Of a stretch of 64,000 nucleotides of DNA, positions 34,772-42,878 are shown one piece after another (position 1 is the first letter of the stretch; the number at the start of each line of letters is the position of its first letter). The translations under genes were made by a program, and so were the position numbers. The notes beneath the pieces are model-generated. The model worked only from the letters and a program-made list of their open reading frames with translations, was not told where the DNA came from and ran no database searches. The DNA is from Actinocorallia herbida (GTDB taxonomy: Bacteria > Actinomycetota > Actinomycetes > Streptosporangiales > Streptosporangiaceae), in contig NZ_RJKE01000001.1 in assembly GCF_003751225.1 (NCBI RefSeq), positions 8,308,001-8,372,000 of the forward strand. The letters run 5' to 3'.

Positions 34772-35622
34772 CACCAGATCGCCGGGTTGAAGCTCGCCAT
34801 CGCCTCTCCGTTCACCCAGACGACGTACGGGACGACTTCGGCCTCGGCGTCCCAGAAGACCCGTACCGGCGTCTCCGGGGTGGGCGTCACGCTCGTGAGG
34901 TCCTGGCAGGCCGGGTGCGCGGTGTCCTTGCACAGCTTGCTCAGCCGCATGCTCACCGGGATCCGGTAGGACCCGGGACGGGCCTTCGGAGGCAGCGGGT
35001 CGTCGGAGAGCCAGAGGCTGCATCCCTTGGTCGGGGTGAGCACGATGTCCACGCCGCACGGCTGGGCGCCCCACGGCCCGGTCGGCACACCCGCGCCGTC
35101 GGTCGAGCCCCGGCAGGCGCCGGACGTCTGACCGGACTCCTCCTCCGGCAGGATCGGCGGCGGCGTCTCGGTGAGCCCGAGGGTCGCGGGCACGCTCTCT
35201 TCCGCGTCGTTCCGCGTCAAGTACTCCGCAGGCGCGTCCGTGAAGTCGTCCTCGGTCCCGGACCCGAGCGTGTAGCGCACGATGCGGACGTCGCCGCCCG
35301 TGGGGAAGATGAAGGCGCAGGTGCCGTCGAGGGTCCTGCCGTCCAGGTCGGGGCCCGCCGGCTGGTCGATCTCCGGGATCTGCCACGGCTGCGCCGAGGG
35401 ACCCACGGGCGGCGCGGTCTCCCCCTCGCCGCCGCCGGGGGATCCGCCCGGCGATCCGTCGAGCGGTCCGCCCGACGGCCGTCCGGTGCCCGGCGCCGGG
35501 ACCGAGGCGTCGGCGGAAGGCGCCGCGCCGGTTTCCGGGCCGTCTCCGCCGCAGCCTGCGACGGCGAGTGCCAGAAGGGCCGTGACCGTCAGGACCAGCC
35601 CACGCCCCCGTGAGTTCGCCAT
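34771..35622 (-). CDS. Putative lipoprotein
   Basis: A 283-residue exported lipoprotein. The ATG at 35622 gives a signal peptide (VLTVTALLALAVAGCGG) with lipobox cysteine at residue 24, then a Gly/Pro/Ser-rich linker of about 50 residues. The mature domain has several cysteines (TCAFIFPTGGDVRIVRYTLG, SGACRGSTDGAG, PCGVDIVL, GCSLWLS, LCKDTAHPACQDL), probably disulfide-bonded. No family recognised. It is coupled to a membrane protein gene, suggesting a two-part envelope function. Confidence 0.75.
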   Translation of the reverse strand: MANSRGRGLVLTVTALLALAVAGCGGDGPETGAAPSADASVPAPGTGRPSGGPLDGSPGGSPGGGEGETAPPVGPSAQPWQIPEIDQPAGPDLDGRTLDGTCAFIFPTGGDVRIVRYTLGSGTEDDFTDAPAEYLTRNDAEESVPATLGLTETPPPILPEEESGQTSGACRGSTDGAGVPTGPWGAQPCGVDIVLTPTKGCSLWLSDDPLPPKARPGSYRIPVSMRLSKLCKDTAHPACQDLTSVTPTPETPVRVFWDAEAEVVPYVVWVNGEAMASFNPAIW

Positions 35623-35746
35623 GACCCCGAGTATGCGGAACAGCACCAGACATGTCGCCCTATTTAGCAATTACCGGAATTCGGCCCGCGTACTTTGGGA
35701 GCGGCGAAAACTCACGGCCCGCCCCGCACTCGGGAAGCGTCAGGCC

Positions 35747-36346
35747 TCACGGCTTCTGGAGGATGCCGCAGGCCGTGCGGCCGCCGGAGTCGCCGGCCTT
35801 GAGGGTGTCGGCGTCGGGGCCCTTCTGGCCGTCCGGGGCGGTGTAGCGATCGGGGATGTTGGACTGGTTGTCGGCGTTGGCGTGGATGATGACGGACGTG
35901 CCGTCGGCGTCGAAGAGCTGGTCGACCTGGAAGCGGTCGGAGACCGCGGTGGCGGTGCCCGTGCCGTCGGTGTTGATCAGCAGGTCGGGGAGGTCGCCGG
36001 TGTGGTGGGCGTGCTCGTGGCCGCCGGTGTCCAGGTGGGGGCCCGCGCTGAAGAAGGGGCTGCCGGTGGCGGGGTCCTTGGAGTTCGCGTCGCAGACGCC
36101 CGTCTGGTGGAAGTGGAGGCCGTGGTAGCCGGGCGGGAGCCCTTGGGCCTTTATGGTGACCCGGGCGGGTCCGTTCTCGGCGTCGACGGTCAGCGAGCCG
36201 ACCGTGGCGCCCTCCGCGGTCTTGATGACGGCGGTCGCCTGCGGGTCCTGGGCGTCTCCGGCGGCAGAGGCGGCCGCGGCGGCCGCTATCGCTGTGCCGC
36301 CCGCCCCGACGGCGACGGCCAGGGCCAGTTGCCTGATGCGGAACAT
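35747..36346 (-). CDS. sodC: Secreted Cu,Zn superoxide dismutase
   Basis: A 199-residue exported Cu,Zn SOD. The signal peptide runs to about residue 30 (LALAVAVGAGGTAIAAAAAA). Copper ligands are in GLHFHQTG and VIIHANADN, the zinc loop is GPHLDTGGHEHAHHTGDLPD, and a disulfide pair is formed by GVCDAN and TACGIL. It removes superoxide outside the membrane. The ATG at 36346 has an AGATCT-type weak ribosome site. Alone in its unit; the 256 bp upstream hold no gene. Confidence 0.93.
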   Translation of the reverse strand: MFRIRQLALAVAVGAGGTAIAAAAAASAAGDAQDPQATAVIKTAEGATVGSLTVDAENGPARVTIKAQGLPPGYHGLHFHQTGVCDANSKDPATGSPFFSAGPHLDTGGHEHAHHTGDLPDLLINTDGTGTATAVSDRFQVDQLFDADGTSVIIHANADNQSNIPDRYTAPDGQKGPDADTLKAGDSGGRTACGILQKP

Positions 36347-36602
36347 GAGTAGATCTCCCCGATGTGGCGTCTTGTCCGATGCCCTGGGGAGGATCCGAGC
36401 CTGTGCGGGACGAGCCTGCCGTGCCGGGCCCCGCGGCTCCCCGGACACCTCACCTCCAGTATCGGACGCGGTGGGCATGCTCCCCCGAACCGGGAAGCAA
36501 ACGTTCGGTCTTCCGGATCCTTCGGGAAGATCTCGTCCAGGAGGCGGGGCTTTTCCGAGAGATGACCTGCCCGTTCCGTCACGCCGAACCGGCGCCGACG
36601 GA
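36347..36602. other. Region between the hypothetical gene and sodC
   Basis: A 256-bp gap. A TCTTCC / GGAAGA inverted repeat at 36509-36530 may end transcription of the upstream gene at 36603. No coding sequence or clear promoter was recognised. Confidence 0.3.
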
Positions 36603-37148
36603 TCACCGCGACGGCGGCGACTCCAGCGAATCGAGTTCGATGCCCTCCGCCGCCACGACGACGTCCCCCGCGAGATGGAACTCGGTCTCCTCGGCGGTAT
36701 CGAGGTCCACCGACGTCCAGTGCTCGACCGGCAGCGCCCCGAGATCCGTCTCGTGCGCCTCCACCGCGCGCAGCGTGAACCGCCGGACCACCCGCCGGGT
36801 CGCGAGCACCTCCCCCGAGACGGCGACGAGCGGCACGTCGGCCGTCCCGCCCGGCTCCAGCCGCAGCGAGCGCGCGACCGCCACGAGGAACCCCGGCGAC
36901 TCCCCGAGGAACCCGTGCGCCTCCGCGGCGTGCTCGCGGCCGCCGCGCACCCACAGCACCTCGCGGCCTGCGCAGCCGCCCCGCAGCGTCCATTCCCCCG
37001 AGGTGAGCACGAGCCGCGCGGGACGCCACCGCGAGTCGACGGTCAGATCGACTCCGGACGCCACATAACGCCATCCGGCGGGCCCCGGGGCGCACTGGAA
37101 CTCCTCGCGCGTCCCGGACTCGGTGTGCAGATAGACGCCGCGCGGCAC
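36603..37148 (-). CDS. Hypothetical protein coupled to an SAH hydrolase-like gene
   Basis: A 181-residue soluble, acidic protein of unknown family. It reads VPRGVYLHTESGTREEFQCA, GWRYVASGVDLTVDSRWRPA, RFTLRAVEAHETDLGALPVE and ends ELDSLESPPSR; predicted to be beta-rich. The GTG at 37148 overlaps the stop of the SAH hydrolase-like gene by one base (TAGTG), so it is translated from the same message. The pairing suggests a role with that enzyme; several segments mention fatty-acid or nucleotide chemistry in no obvious way, so no function is proposed. Confidence 0.65.
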   Translation of the reverse strand: MPRGVYLHTESGTREEFQCAPGPAGWRYVASGVDLTVDSRWRPARLVLTSGEWTLRGGCAGREVLWVRGGREHAAEAHGFLGESPGFLVAVARSLRLEPGGTADVPLVAVSGEVLATRRVVRRFTLRAVEAHETDLGALPVEHWTSVDLDTAEETEFHLAGDVVVAAEGIELDSLESPPSR

Positions 37149-38407
37149 TACGACCCCGAGCGCCAGGACGACAGGTAGTCCTCCTGGTCGGTGGTGAGGA
37201 CGTCGATCTCGACGGCGGTGGAGGCGAGCTTGAGCCTGGCGACCTCGGCGTCGATCCGCTCGGGCACCTGGTGGACGCCGGGGGCGAGCCCGGTGTGCGC
37301 GGCGGCGAGCCACGCGCAGGTGAGGGCCTGATCGGCGAAGGACATGTCCATGACGGCGGCCGGGTGCCCTTCGGCGGCGGCGAGGTTGACGAGGCGGCCT
37401 TCGCACAGCAGGACGAGGCGGCGCCCGTCCTCGAGCAGGTACTCGTCGGCGTGCGGGCGGACCCGCTGGACGTCGACGGCGAGCCCGGCGAGACCCCGGA
37501 CGTCGACCTCGACATCGAAATGCCCCGAGTTGGCGAGGATCGCCCCGTCCTTCATCACCGCGAAGTGCCCGGCGTGGACGACGTCGCGGTTGCCGGTCGC
37601 GGTGATGAACACGTCTCCCTGCGCGGCGGCCTCCTCCATCGTCTGCACGCCGAAGCCCTGGAGCAGCGCGTCCAGCGCCTTCACCGGGTCGATCTCGGTC
37701 ACGATGACGCGCGCGCCGAGCCCTCGCGCGCGCTCGGCGAGGCCCCGGCCGCAGTACCCGAACCCGGCGATGACGACGGTCTTGCCCGCGAGCAGCGTGT
37801 TCGTCGCCCGCACGATGCCGTCGAGCGTGGACTGTCCGGTGCCGTACCTGTTGTCGAAGAGCCTTTTCGTCGCGGTGTCGTTGACGGCCACGACGGGGAA
37901 GCGCAGCGCGTCCTCCCTGGCCATCTGGTGCAGCCGCAGGACGCCCGTCGTCGTCTCCTCGCACCCGCCGAGCACTCCCGGCAGGAGGTCGAGCCGTTCG
38001 GTGTGCAGGATGTTGACGAGATCGCACCCATCGTCCACGACGATGTGCGGGGCGAGGTCCAACGCCGCATGGATATGTCGGTAATAGGTGTCCATATCCA
38101 CACCCGCTCGGGCGAACACCGACACCCCGTAGGACACGGCGAGGGCGGCCGCCGTGTCGTCCTGGGTGGACAGCGGATTCGAAGCGGCCACGGCCACCTG
38201 CGCGCCCCCGGCCTGGAGGGTGCGCAGGAGATTCGCCGTCTCCGTCGTCACATGCATGCAGGCGGCGATGCGCAGACCGTCCAGGGGACGTTCCACGGCG
38301 AACCGCTCGCGGATCGCGCGCAGGACCGGCATCGCCCGGTCCGCCCAGTCGATGCGCCGGACCCCGGCCTGAGCCAGGCCGGGGTCCGCGATGTCGGAGT
38401 CAGTCAA
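37148..38407 (-). CDS. Adenosylhomocysteinase-like protein, archaeal/Thermotoga type
   Basis: A 419-residue SAH hydrolase paralogue. It has the NAD-binding loop GFGYCGRGLAERARGLGARV, the substrate region EETTTGVLRLHQM and VAVNDTATKRLFDNRYGTGQ. The YGTGQST in place of YGCRHS, the shorter length and the absence of the C-terminal KxxxYRY tail place it with archaeal/Thermotoga-type enzymes, some of which prefer S-inosylhomocysteine. It lies 9 bp downstream of canonical sahH and is coupled to the hypothetical gene at 36603. It should hydrolyse SAH or a relative to homocysteine and a nucleoside. Confidence 0.85.
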   Translation of the reverse strand: MTDSDIADPGLAQAGVRRIDWADRAMPVLRAIRERFAVERPLDGLRIAACMHVTTETANLLRTLQAGGAQVAVAASNPLSTQDDTAAALAVSYGVSVFARAGVDMDTYYRHIHAALDLAPHIVVDDGCDLVNILHTERLDLLPGVLGGCEETTTGVLRLHQMAREDALRFPVVAVNDTATKRLFDNRYGTGQSTLDGIVRATNTLLAGKTVVIAGFGYCGRGLAERARGLGARVIVTEIDPVKALDALLQGFGVQTMEEAAAQGDVFITATGNRDVVHAGHFAVMKDGAILANSGHFDVEVDVRGLAGLAVDVQRVRPHADEYLLEDGRRLVLLCEGRLVNLAAAEGHPAAVMDMSFADQALTCAWLAAAHTGLAPGVHQVPERIDAEVARLKLASTAVEIDVLTTDQEDYLSSWRSGS

Positions 38408-38416
38408 GACGTCCGC

Positions 38417-39853
38417 TCAGTACCGGTAGTGGTCCGACTTGTAGGGACCCTCGACGTCCACGCCGATGTACTCGGCCTGGGCCTTGGTGAGGGTCGTGAG
38501 CTTGACGCCCAGCGCGTCGAGGTGCAGGCGCGCGACCTTCTCGTCCAGGTGCTTCGGCAGGACGTACACGCCGACCGGGTACTGCTCGGTCTTGGTGAAC
38601 AGCTCGATCTGCGCGATCACTTGGTTGGTGAAGGAGTTCGACATGACGAACGAGGGGTGGCCGGTGGCGCAGCCCAGGTTCATCAGGCGGCCCTCGGCCA
38701 GCACGATGATGTTGTGGCCGTCGGGGAAGGTCCAGGTGGCGACCTGCGGCTTGATCTCGTCCTTGACGATGCCCGGGATCTTCGCCAGGCCGGCCATGTC
38801 GATCTCGTTGTCGAAGTGCCCGATGTTGGACACGATCGCCTGGTGCTTCATCTTCGCCATGTGGTCGGCGGTGATGATGTTGAAGTTGCCGGTCGTCGTC
38901 ACGAAGATGTCGACGATGCCGACGACGTCGTCCAGCGTGGCGACCTGGAAGCCGTCCATCGCGGCCTGGAGCGCGCAGATCGGGTCGATCTCGGTGATGA
39001 TGACCCGGGCGCCCTGGCCCTTGAGGGCCTCCGCGCAGCCCTTGCCGACGTCGCCGTAGCCCGCGACGAGCGCGACCTTGCCGCCGATGAGGACGTCGGT
39101 GGCGCGGTTGAGGCCGTCGATGACGGAGTGGCGGCAGCCGTACTTGTTGTCGAACTTCGACTTGGTGACCGAGTCGTTGACGTTGATCGCCGGGAACGCG
39201 AGGGTCCCGTTCTTGTGCATCTCGTACAGGCGGTGCACGCCCGTCGTGGTCTCCTCGGTGACGCCCTTGATCGACGCAGCGGCGTCGGTCCAGCGGCCCG
39301 GCTGCGCGGCGATGGTGCTCTTGAGGGTGTCGACGATGACGTGCCACTCTTCGGGGTCGTCATCGGTCGCGGCGGGGACGGCCCCGGCCTTCTCGTACTC
39401 GGCGCCCTTGTGGACGAGCAGGGTCGCGTCGCCGCCGTCGTCGAGGATCATGTTCGGCGGGGTGCCGTCGGGCCAGCGCAGGGCCTGGTCGGTGCACCAC
39501 CAGTACTCCTCCAGGGTCTCGCCCTTCCAGGCGAAGACCGGGACGCCCTTGGGGTCCTCGACGGTGCCCTCGCGGCCGACGACGACGGCCGCGGCGGCGT
39601 GGTCCTGGGTGGAGAAGATGTTGCAGCTCACCCAGCGGACGTCGGCGCCGAGCGCGACGAGGGTCTCGATGAGCACGGCGGTCTGGATCGTCATGTGCAG
39701 CGAGCCCATGATCTTCGCGCCGCGCAGCGGCTGGGCCGCCGCGTACTCCGCGCGTACCGCCATCAGGCCGGGCATCTCGTGCTCGGCGAGCTGGATCTCC
39801 TTGCGGCCGAACGCCGCGAGCGAAAGGTCGGCGACCTTGTAGTCCATCTTCAA
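38417..39853 (-). CDS. sahH: Adenosylhomocysteinase (S-adenosylhomocysteine hydrolase)
   Basis: A 478-residue canonical bacterial SAH hydrolase, which splits S-adenosylhomocysteine to adenosine and homocysteine in the activated-methyl cycle. Landmarks are [53 protein letters not shown], the NAD loop [20 protein letters not shown] and the C-terminal SDHYRY tail. It includes the bacterial insertion absent from the short paralogue. The ATG at 39853 follows AGAGGAG. It is upstream of and co-directional with the short paralogue. Confidence 0.97.
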   Translation of the reverse strand: MKMDYKVADLSLAAFGRKEIQLAEHEMPGLMAVRAEYAAAQPLRGAKIMGSLHMTIQTAVLIETLVALGADVRWVSCNIFSTQDHAAAAVVVGREGTVEDPKGVPVFAWKGETLEEYWWCTDQALRWPDGTPPNMILDDGGDATLLVHKGAEYEKAGAVPAATDDDPEEWHVIVDTLKSTIAAQPGRWTDAAASIKGVTEETTTGVHRLYEMHKNGTLAFPAINVNDSVTKSKFDNKYGCRHSVIDGLNRATDVLIGGKVALVAGYGDVGKGCAEALKGQGARVIITEIDPICALQAAMDGFQVATLDDVVGIVDIFVTTTGNFNIITADHMAKMKHQAIVSNIGHFDNEIDMAGLAKIPGIVKDEIKPQVATWTFPDGHNIIVLAEGRLMNLGCATGHPSFVMSNSFTNQVIAQIELFTKTEQYPVGVYVLPKHLDEKVARLHLDALGVKLTTLTKAQAEYIGVDVEGPYKSDHYRY

Positions 39854-39925
39854 CGACTCCTCTGGATAGCTCCGCTCGGAAGTCTAGGACCCGAACCCGC
39901 GCCTAGGCACGCTGGACCGGGCGAA

Positions 39926-39945
39926 TCTGACATAGAATTGTCAGA
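39926..39945. promoter_or_regulatory. Palindromic operator and -10 element at merR start
   Basis: TCTGACA-N6-TGTCAGA is a perfect 7-bp inverted repeat ending at the base before the merR ATG. Its spacer is TAGAAT (39933-39938), a good -10 hexamer placed 7 bp before the ATG, so transcription would begin at or near the start codon (leaderless message). Operator and promoter therefore coincide. Confidence 0.65.
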
Positions 39946-40287
39946 ATGAGGATCACGGAGGCCGCGCAGCGCCTCGGCACCTCCCCCCGAATCCTGCGAT
40001 ACCGGGAGAAACTAGGACTTCTCCCACCGCGGGCGGGTAGGGTCCACCGCCAGTACACCGAGCTGGATCTCCGCGCCGTCGCCACGGGCCTGGCCATCGA
40101 GCAGCGCTACGACATCGGCCCCGCCGAACTCGCCTTCGCCCTCCGCGTCCTGGCCGACCCCGAAGCCCGCGCCCGCGTCCAGGACCTCGGCGAGCGCCTC
40201 GGCCGCCTCAAGCCCCACCCCGTCCGCGCCCTCGACTTCGACCAGGCCAAGGCCCAGCGCCTCCTCCGCCCCCGCCCCCGTCCCTGA
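39946..40287 (+). CDS. Short MerR-family regulator
   Basis: A 113-residue MerR protein. The winged helix (MRITEAAQRLGTSPRILRYR, EKLGLLPPRAG, YTELDLRAVATGLAIEQRY) is followed by a short coiled-coil helix and almost no effector domain; no metal-binding cysteines are seen. It is divergent from sahH. No Shine-Dalgarno precedes the ATG at 39946, consistent with leaderless translation. It may repress or activate itself through the overlapping palindrome. Confidence 0.87.
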   Translation: MRITEAAQRLGTSPRILRYREKLGLLPPRAGRVHRQYTELDLRAVATGLAIEQRYDIGPAELAFALRVLADPEARARVQDLGERLGRLKPHPVRALDFDQAKAQRLLRPRPRP

Positions 40288-40451
40288 ACGCCCGCCGCGC
40301 CACGCACATCCACCGGATCGACGCCACGACCCGGAAGCTCACCCTGCTGAAGACGGGCTGCCACGCCGACGAGACCTACAGCTGCACCGCCGGCGACCAG
40401 AACTTCAAGCCCGTCCCCCTCGACCGCGTCACCACCGCCTTCGGCGCCTGA
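40288..40451 (+). pseudogene. C-terminal fragment of an unidentified protein
   Basis: After the merR stop a frame encodes about 50 residues, THIHRIDATTRKLTLLKTGC then HADETYSCTAGDQNFKPVPL and DRVTTAFGA before a stop at 40451. It has protein-like composition and two cysteines but no start codon with a ribosome site. I read it as the tail of a gene that has lost its front; a small gene with an unusual start is possible. Confidence 0.4.
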
Positions 40452-40477
40452 CCCATCCCCCGCGGCCTACGGCCAGG

Positions 40478-41143
40478 TCAGGGCTGGCCGGGGGTCACCA
40501 GGCCGGATTCGTAGGCGAGCATGACGGCTTGGGCTCGGTCTCGGAGGGTGAGTTTGGTGAAGACTCGGGCCACGTGGGTTTTCACGGTGTGTTCGGAGAC
40601 GACCAGGTGGGTGGCGATCTCGGCGTTGGAGAGGCCGCCGGCCATGAGGATGAGGACTTCGTTCTCGCGGGCGGTGAGGGTGGCGAGGGCGGCGGGCGGG
40701 GTGATGCGGGAGCGGCGCTGGCGGGCGAACTCGCGGACCAGGCGGGCGGTCACCTGGGGGGCCAGGAGGGCGTCGCCCCGGGCGACGATGCGGACCGCGG
40801 AAACGAGGTCGGCGGCGGTGGCGTCCTTGAGGAGGAAGCCGGAGGCGCCCGCGGCGAGGGCGTCGTAGACGTGCTCGTCGATGTCGAAGGTGGTGAGGAT
40901 GAGGACGCGGAGGTTCTCGGTGCCGGGGTCGGCGAGGATCCGGCGGGTCGCCTCGATGCCGTCCATGCGGGGCATCCGGACGTCCATCACCATCACGTCC
41001 GGACGGTGTCTCCGGGCCAGGTCCACGGCCTCGGCCCCGTCTCCGGCCTCGCCGACGACGGTGATGTCCTCCTGTGCGCCGAGCAGGGCGGCGAACCCCG
41101 CGCGGACGATCGTCTGATCGTCGGCGATGACGACCCGGATCAT
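40478..41143 (-). CDS. NarL/LuxR-type response regulator
   Basis: A 221-residue response regulator: VVIADDQTIVRAGFAALLGA, phospho-acceptor in VMVMDVRMPRMDGIE (about Asp54), ILTTFDIDEHVYDALAAGAS and FLLKDA; then the LuxR helix-turn-helix LTARENEVLILMAGGLSNAE and SEHTVKTHVARVFTKLTLRD. The sensor kinase gene lies 77 bp upstream on the same strand, so this is a DesK/NarX-type pair. The signal is unknown. Confidence 0.95.
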   Translation of the reverse strand: MIRVVIADDQTIVRAGFAALLGAQEDITVVGEAGDGAEAVDLARRHRPDVMVMDVRMPRMDGIEATRRILADPGTENLRVLILTTFDIDEHVYDALAAGASGFLLKDATAADLVSAVRIVARGDALLAPQVTARLVREFARQRRSRITPPAALATLTARENEVLILMAGGLSNAEIATHLVVSEHTVKTHVARVFTKLTLRDRAQAVMLAYESGLVTPGQP

Positions 41144-41220
41144 GGCGCCTCCCTAACCGGTCCCCCGATTGTCCCAGCCGATCGGCCCCGTGGCACCGGC
41201 CAGGGCAGACAGATCCTCGG

Positions 41221-42639
41221 TCAGGTGCGGAAGGGCAGGTCGGCGGACACGTCGAATCCGCCGTCGGCGGCGGGCCCGGCCCGGAAGTCGCCGCCGAGCA
41301 TGGTCGCCCGCTCGCGCATGCCGATCAGGCCGTGCCCGCCGGCCGCGGGCAGCGGGAACCCGTCGACCCGGGTCTGCGCGGGTCCCGCGGCGGCGTTGTG
41401 GACGCGGACGGCCAGCCTGTCGGGGTGGTAGGTGAGATCGATCTGGACGGGCGCCCCCGGCGCGTGCCTGCGCACGTTCGTCAGGGCCTCCTGGACGATC
41501 CGGTAGGCGGACAGCTCAAGGGTGGCCGACAAGGGGTGCTCGGTTCCGCGCACCGAAAGGGCGGCCGCGCCTCCGGCGCCCCGGTGCTGGTCGAGGAGGT
41601 CGCCGATCCGGTCGAGCCTGGGCTGCGGGGTGACCTCGCCGTCGGCGGGCGCGTCGGACCGCAGGACGCCCAGGAGCCGCCGCATCTCGACCAGCGCCTC
41701 GCGCGCGGTGTGCGCGATCTCCGCGTAGCCCTCCTTGGCCTCGTCCGTCAGCGACGGCATCGTGTACGGGGCGGTCTCGGCCTGGACCGCGATCATGGAC
41801 ACCGAGTGCGCGACGACGTCGTGCAGCTCCCGCGCGATCCGGGCCCGCTCCCGCATGACGGCCTGGTCCCGCTGCGCGTCGCCGAGCGCCTGAAGGGTCT
41901 CCGTGCGCTGCTCCCGGGCCTCGGCCGCCGTCGTCTGGACGGTCCGGCGGGCGTCCCCGAGTCCGATGGCCCCGATCACCGCGGCGACCGCGGCGGGCCA
42001 CGGGATCGCGTCCAGGCCGTCCCCGGCGAGGTAGACGACCCCGACGACCGTGAGCGAGGTCACCGCGAGCACCCCCGCCGACGCCCGGGGCAGGGTCTGC
42101 GCCAGGAGGTAGAGCATCCAGAGCGCGGCGGCCATCGTGGTGACCAGGAACGCCTGTCCGGACAGCAGCGAGGCCGCCGCGGCGCCCAGCACCAGCGCGG
42201 CCGCGGGCTTGGGCACCTCGCGCCGCCACACCAGCGGCAGCGCGGCCGCGACGGCGAAGGCCCCCTGGACGCTGAAGAGATCGTCGGTGTTCGTGCCCGC
42301 CTCGTACACGGCGGCAAGGGTGAAGAGCAGTCCGGTGACGGGCGCGTAGACCCACGAGGAGAAGAACCGCTGCCAGGAGGCCATCCAGCGCGGCGTGGGC
42401 GCGGGCTGCGCGGCCTGCGGCGCGATCATGGTGCCGTAGGGCCCGAACGAGGGGAGCGGCACGGCGGGCTGCGGCCGGCCGTGGATCTTGGCGAGGGCCT
42501 TGTCCAGGAGTGGCTTCAACAGCCGCCCGATGCCTTCCAGCACCCACAGCAGGAGCTGGCCGACGGCGGCCACGCCCCGTCCGGAGAGCCGCCACAGATG
42601 TTCGGCCGCACCCGTCCCCAGTGTCTTCTCGCTGCTCAC
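41221..42639 (-). CDS. Sensor histidine kinase (HisKA_3 type)
   Basis: A 472-residue kinase. The N-terminus is a cytoplasmic helix-rich region, then about five membrane helices (WVYAPVTGLLFTLAAVYEAG, AVAAALPLVWRREVPKPAAA, VLAVTSLTVVGVVYLAGDGL), a coiled-coil linker and the phosphorylated histidine in RARIARELHDVVAHSVSMIA. The ATPase domain has IVQEALTNVRRHAPGAPVQI and GGHGLIGMRERATMLGG. GTG at 42639 gives VSSEKTLGTG. It partners the downstream response regulator. Confidence 0.93.
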   Translation of the reverse strand: MSSEKTLGTGAAEHLWRLSGRGVAAVGQLLLWVLEGIGRLLKPLLDKALAKIHGRPQPAVPLPSFGPYGTMIAPQAAQPAPTPRWMASWQRFFSSWVYAPVTGLLFTLAAVYEAGTNTDDLFSVQGAFAVAAALPLVWRREVPKPAAALVLGAAAASLLSGQAFLVTTMAAALWMLYLLAQTLPRASAGVLAVTSLTVVGVVYLAGDGLDAIPWPAAVAAVIGAIGLGDARRTVQTTAAEAREQRTETLQALGDAQRDQAVMRERARIARELHDVVAHSVSMIAVQAETAPYTMPSLTDEAKEGYAEIAHTAREALVEMRRLLGVLRSDAPADGEVTPQPRLDRIGDLLDQHRGAGGAAALSVRGTEHPLSATLELSAYRIVQEALTNVRRHAPGAPVQIDLTYHPDRLAVRVHNAAAGPAQTRVDGFPLPAAGGHGLIGMRERATMLGGDFRAGPAADGGFDVSADLPFRT

Positions 42640-42878
42640 GCTGCCATCCTCGCCGGATTTGGGGCTGTTCGCCTCACCTTAGGGTGCGATACCCCGTGGA
42701 CCGATCCGCCTGGAGGATGACCCGGATCCGGGCCCGGAGGGGGACGTGGAATGAAAGCGCGACGCCTACCGTTGGAGACAGAGAGCAGGAGATGGGGGTC
42801 TCCGAAAAGCCTCCGCCCACCGGATTCGGGGGAACCGATGGGCGGGGGCTTCGCTCAAGGTCACGGCGTCGGACGGCC
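42640..42878. other. Region between the kinase and cation-transporter genes
   Basis: About 240 bp. It holds the terminator at 42807-42851 and the kinase promoter. CACC-TTAG-GGTG at 42675-42686 is a small palindrome about 36 bp before the kinase start and may be an operator. No gene was seen. Confidence 0.4.
42807..42851 (-). terminator. Intrinsic terminator of the cation-transporter gene
   Basis: AAGCCTCCGCCCA (42807-42819) pairs with TGGGCGGGGGCTT (42839-42851), 12 of 13 pairs Watson-Crick plus one wobble, and on the minus strand it is followed by TTTT. This is a standard rho-independent terminator 28 bp past the stop codon. Confidence 0.85.

Noticed and set aside
39854-39945. SAH riboswitch upstream of sahH
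   Set aside because: The leader is under 90 nt and lacks the conserved core I would expect; only a short promoter region is seen.
37271-39949. Long plus-strand open frame opposite the two SAH hydrolase genes
   Set aside because: Complementary-strand shadow of sahH and its paralogue; no motif and no ribosome site.
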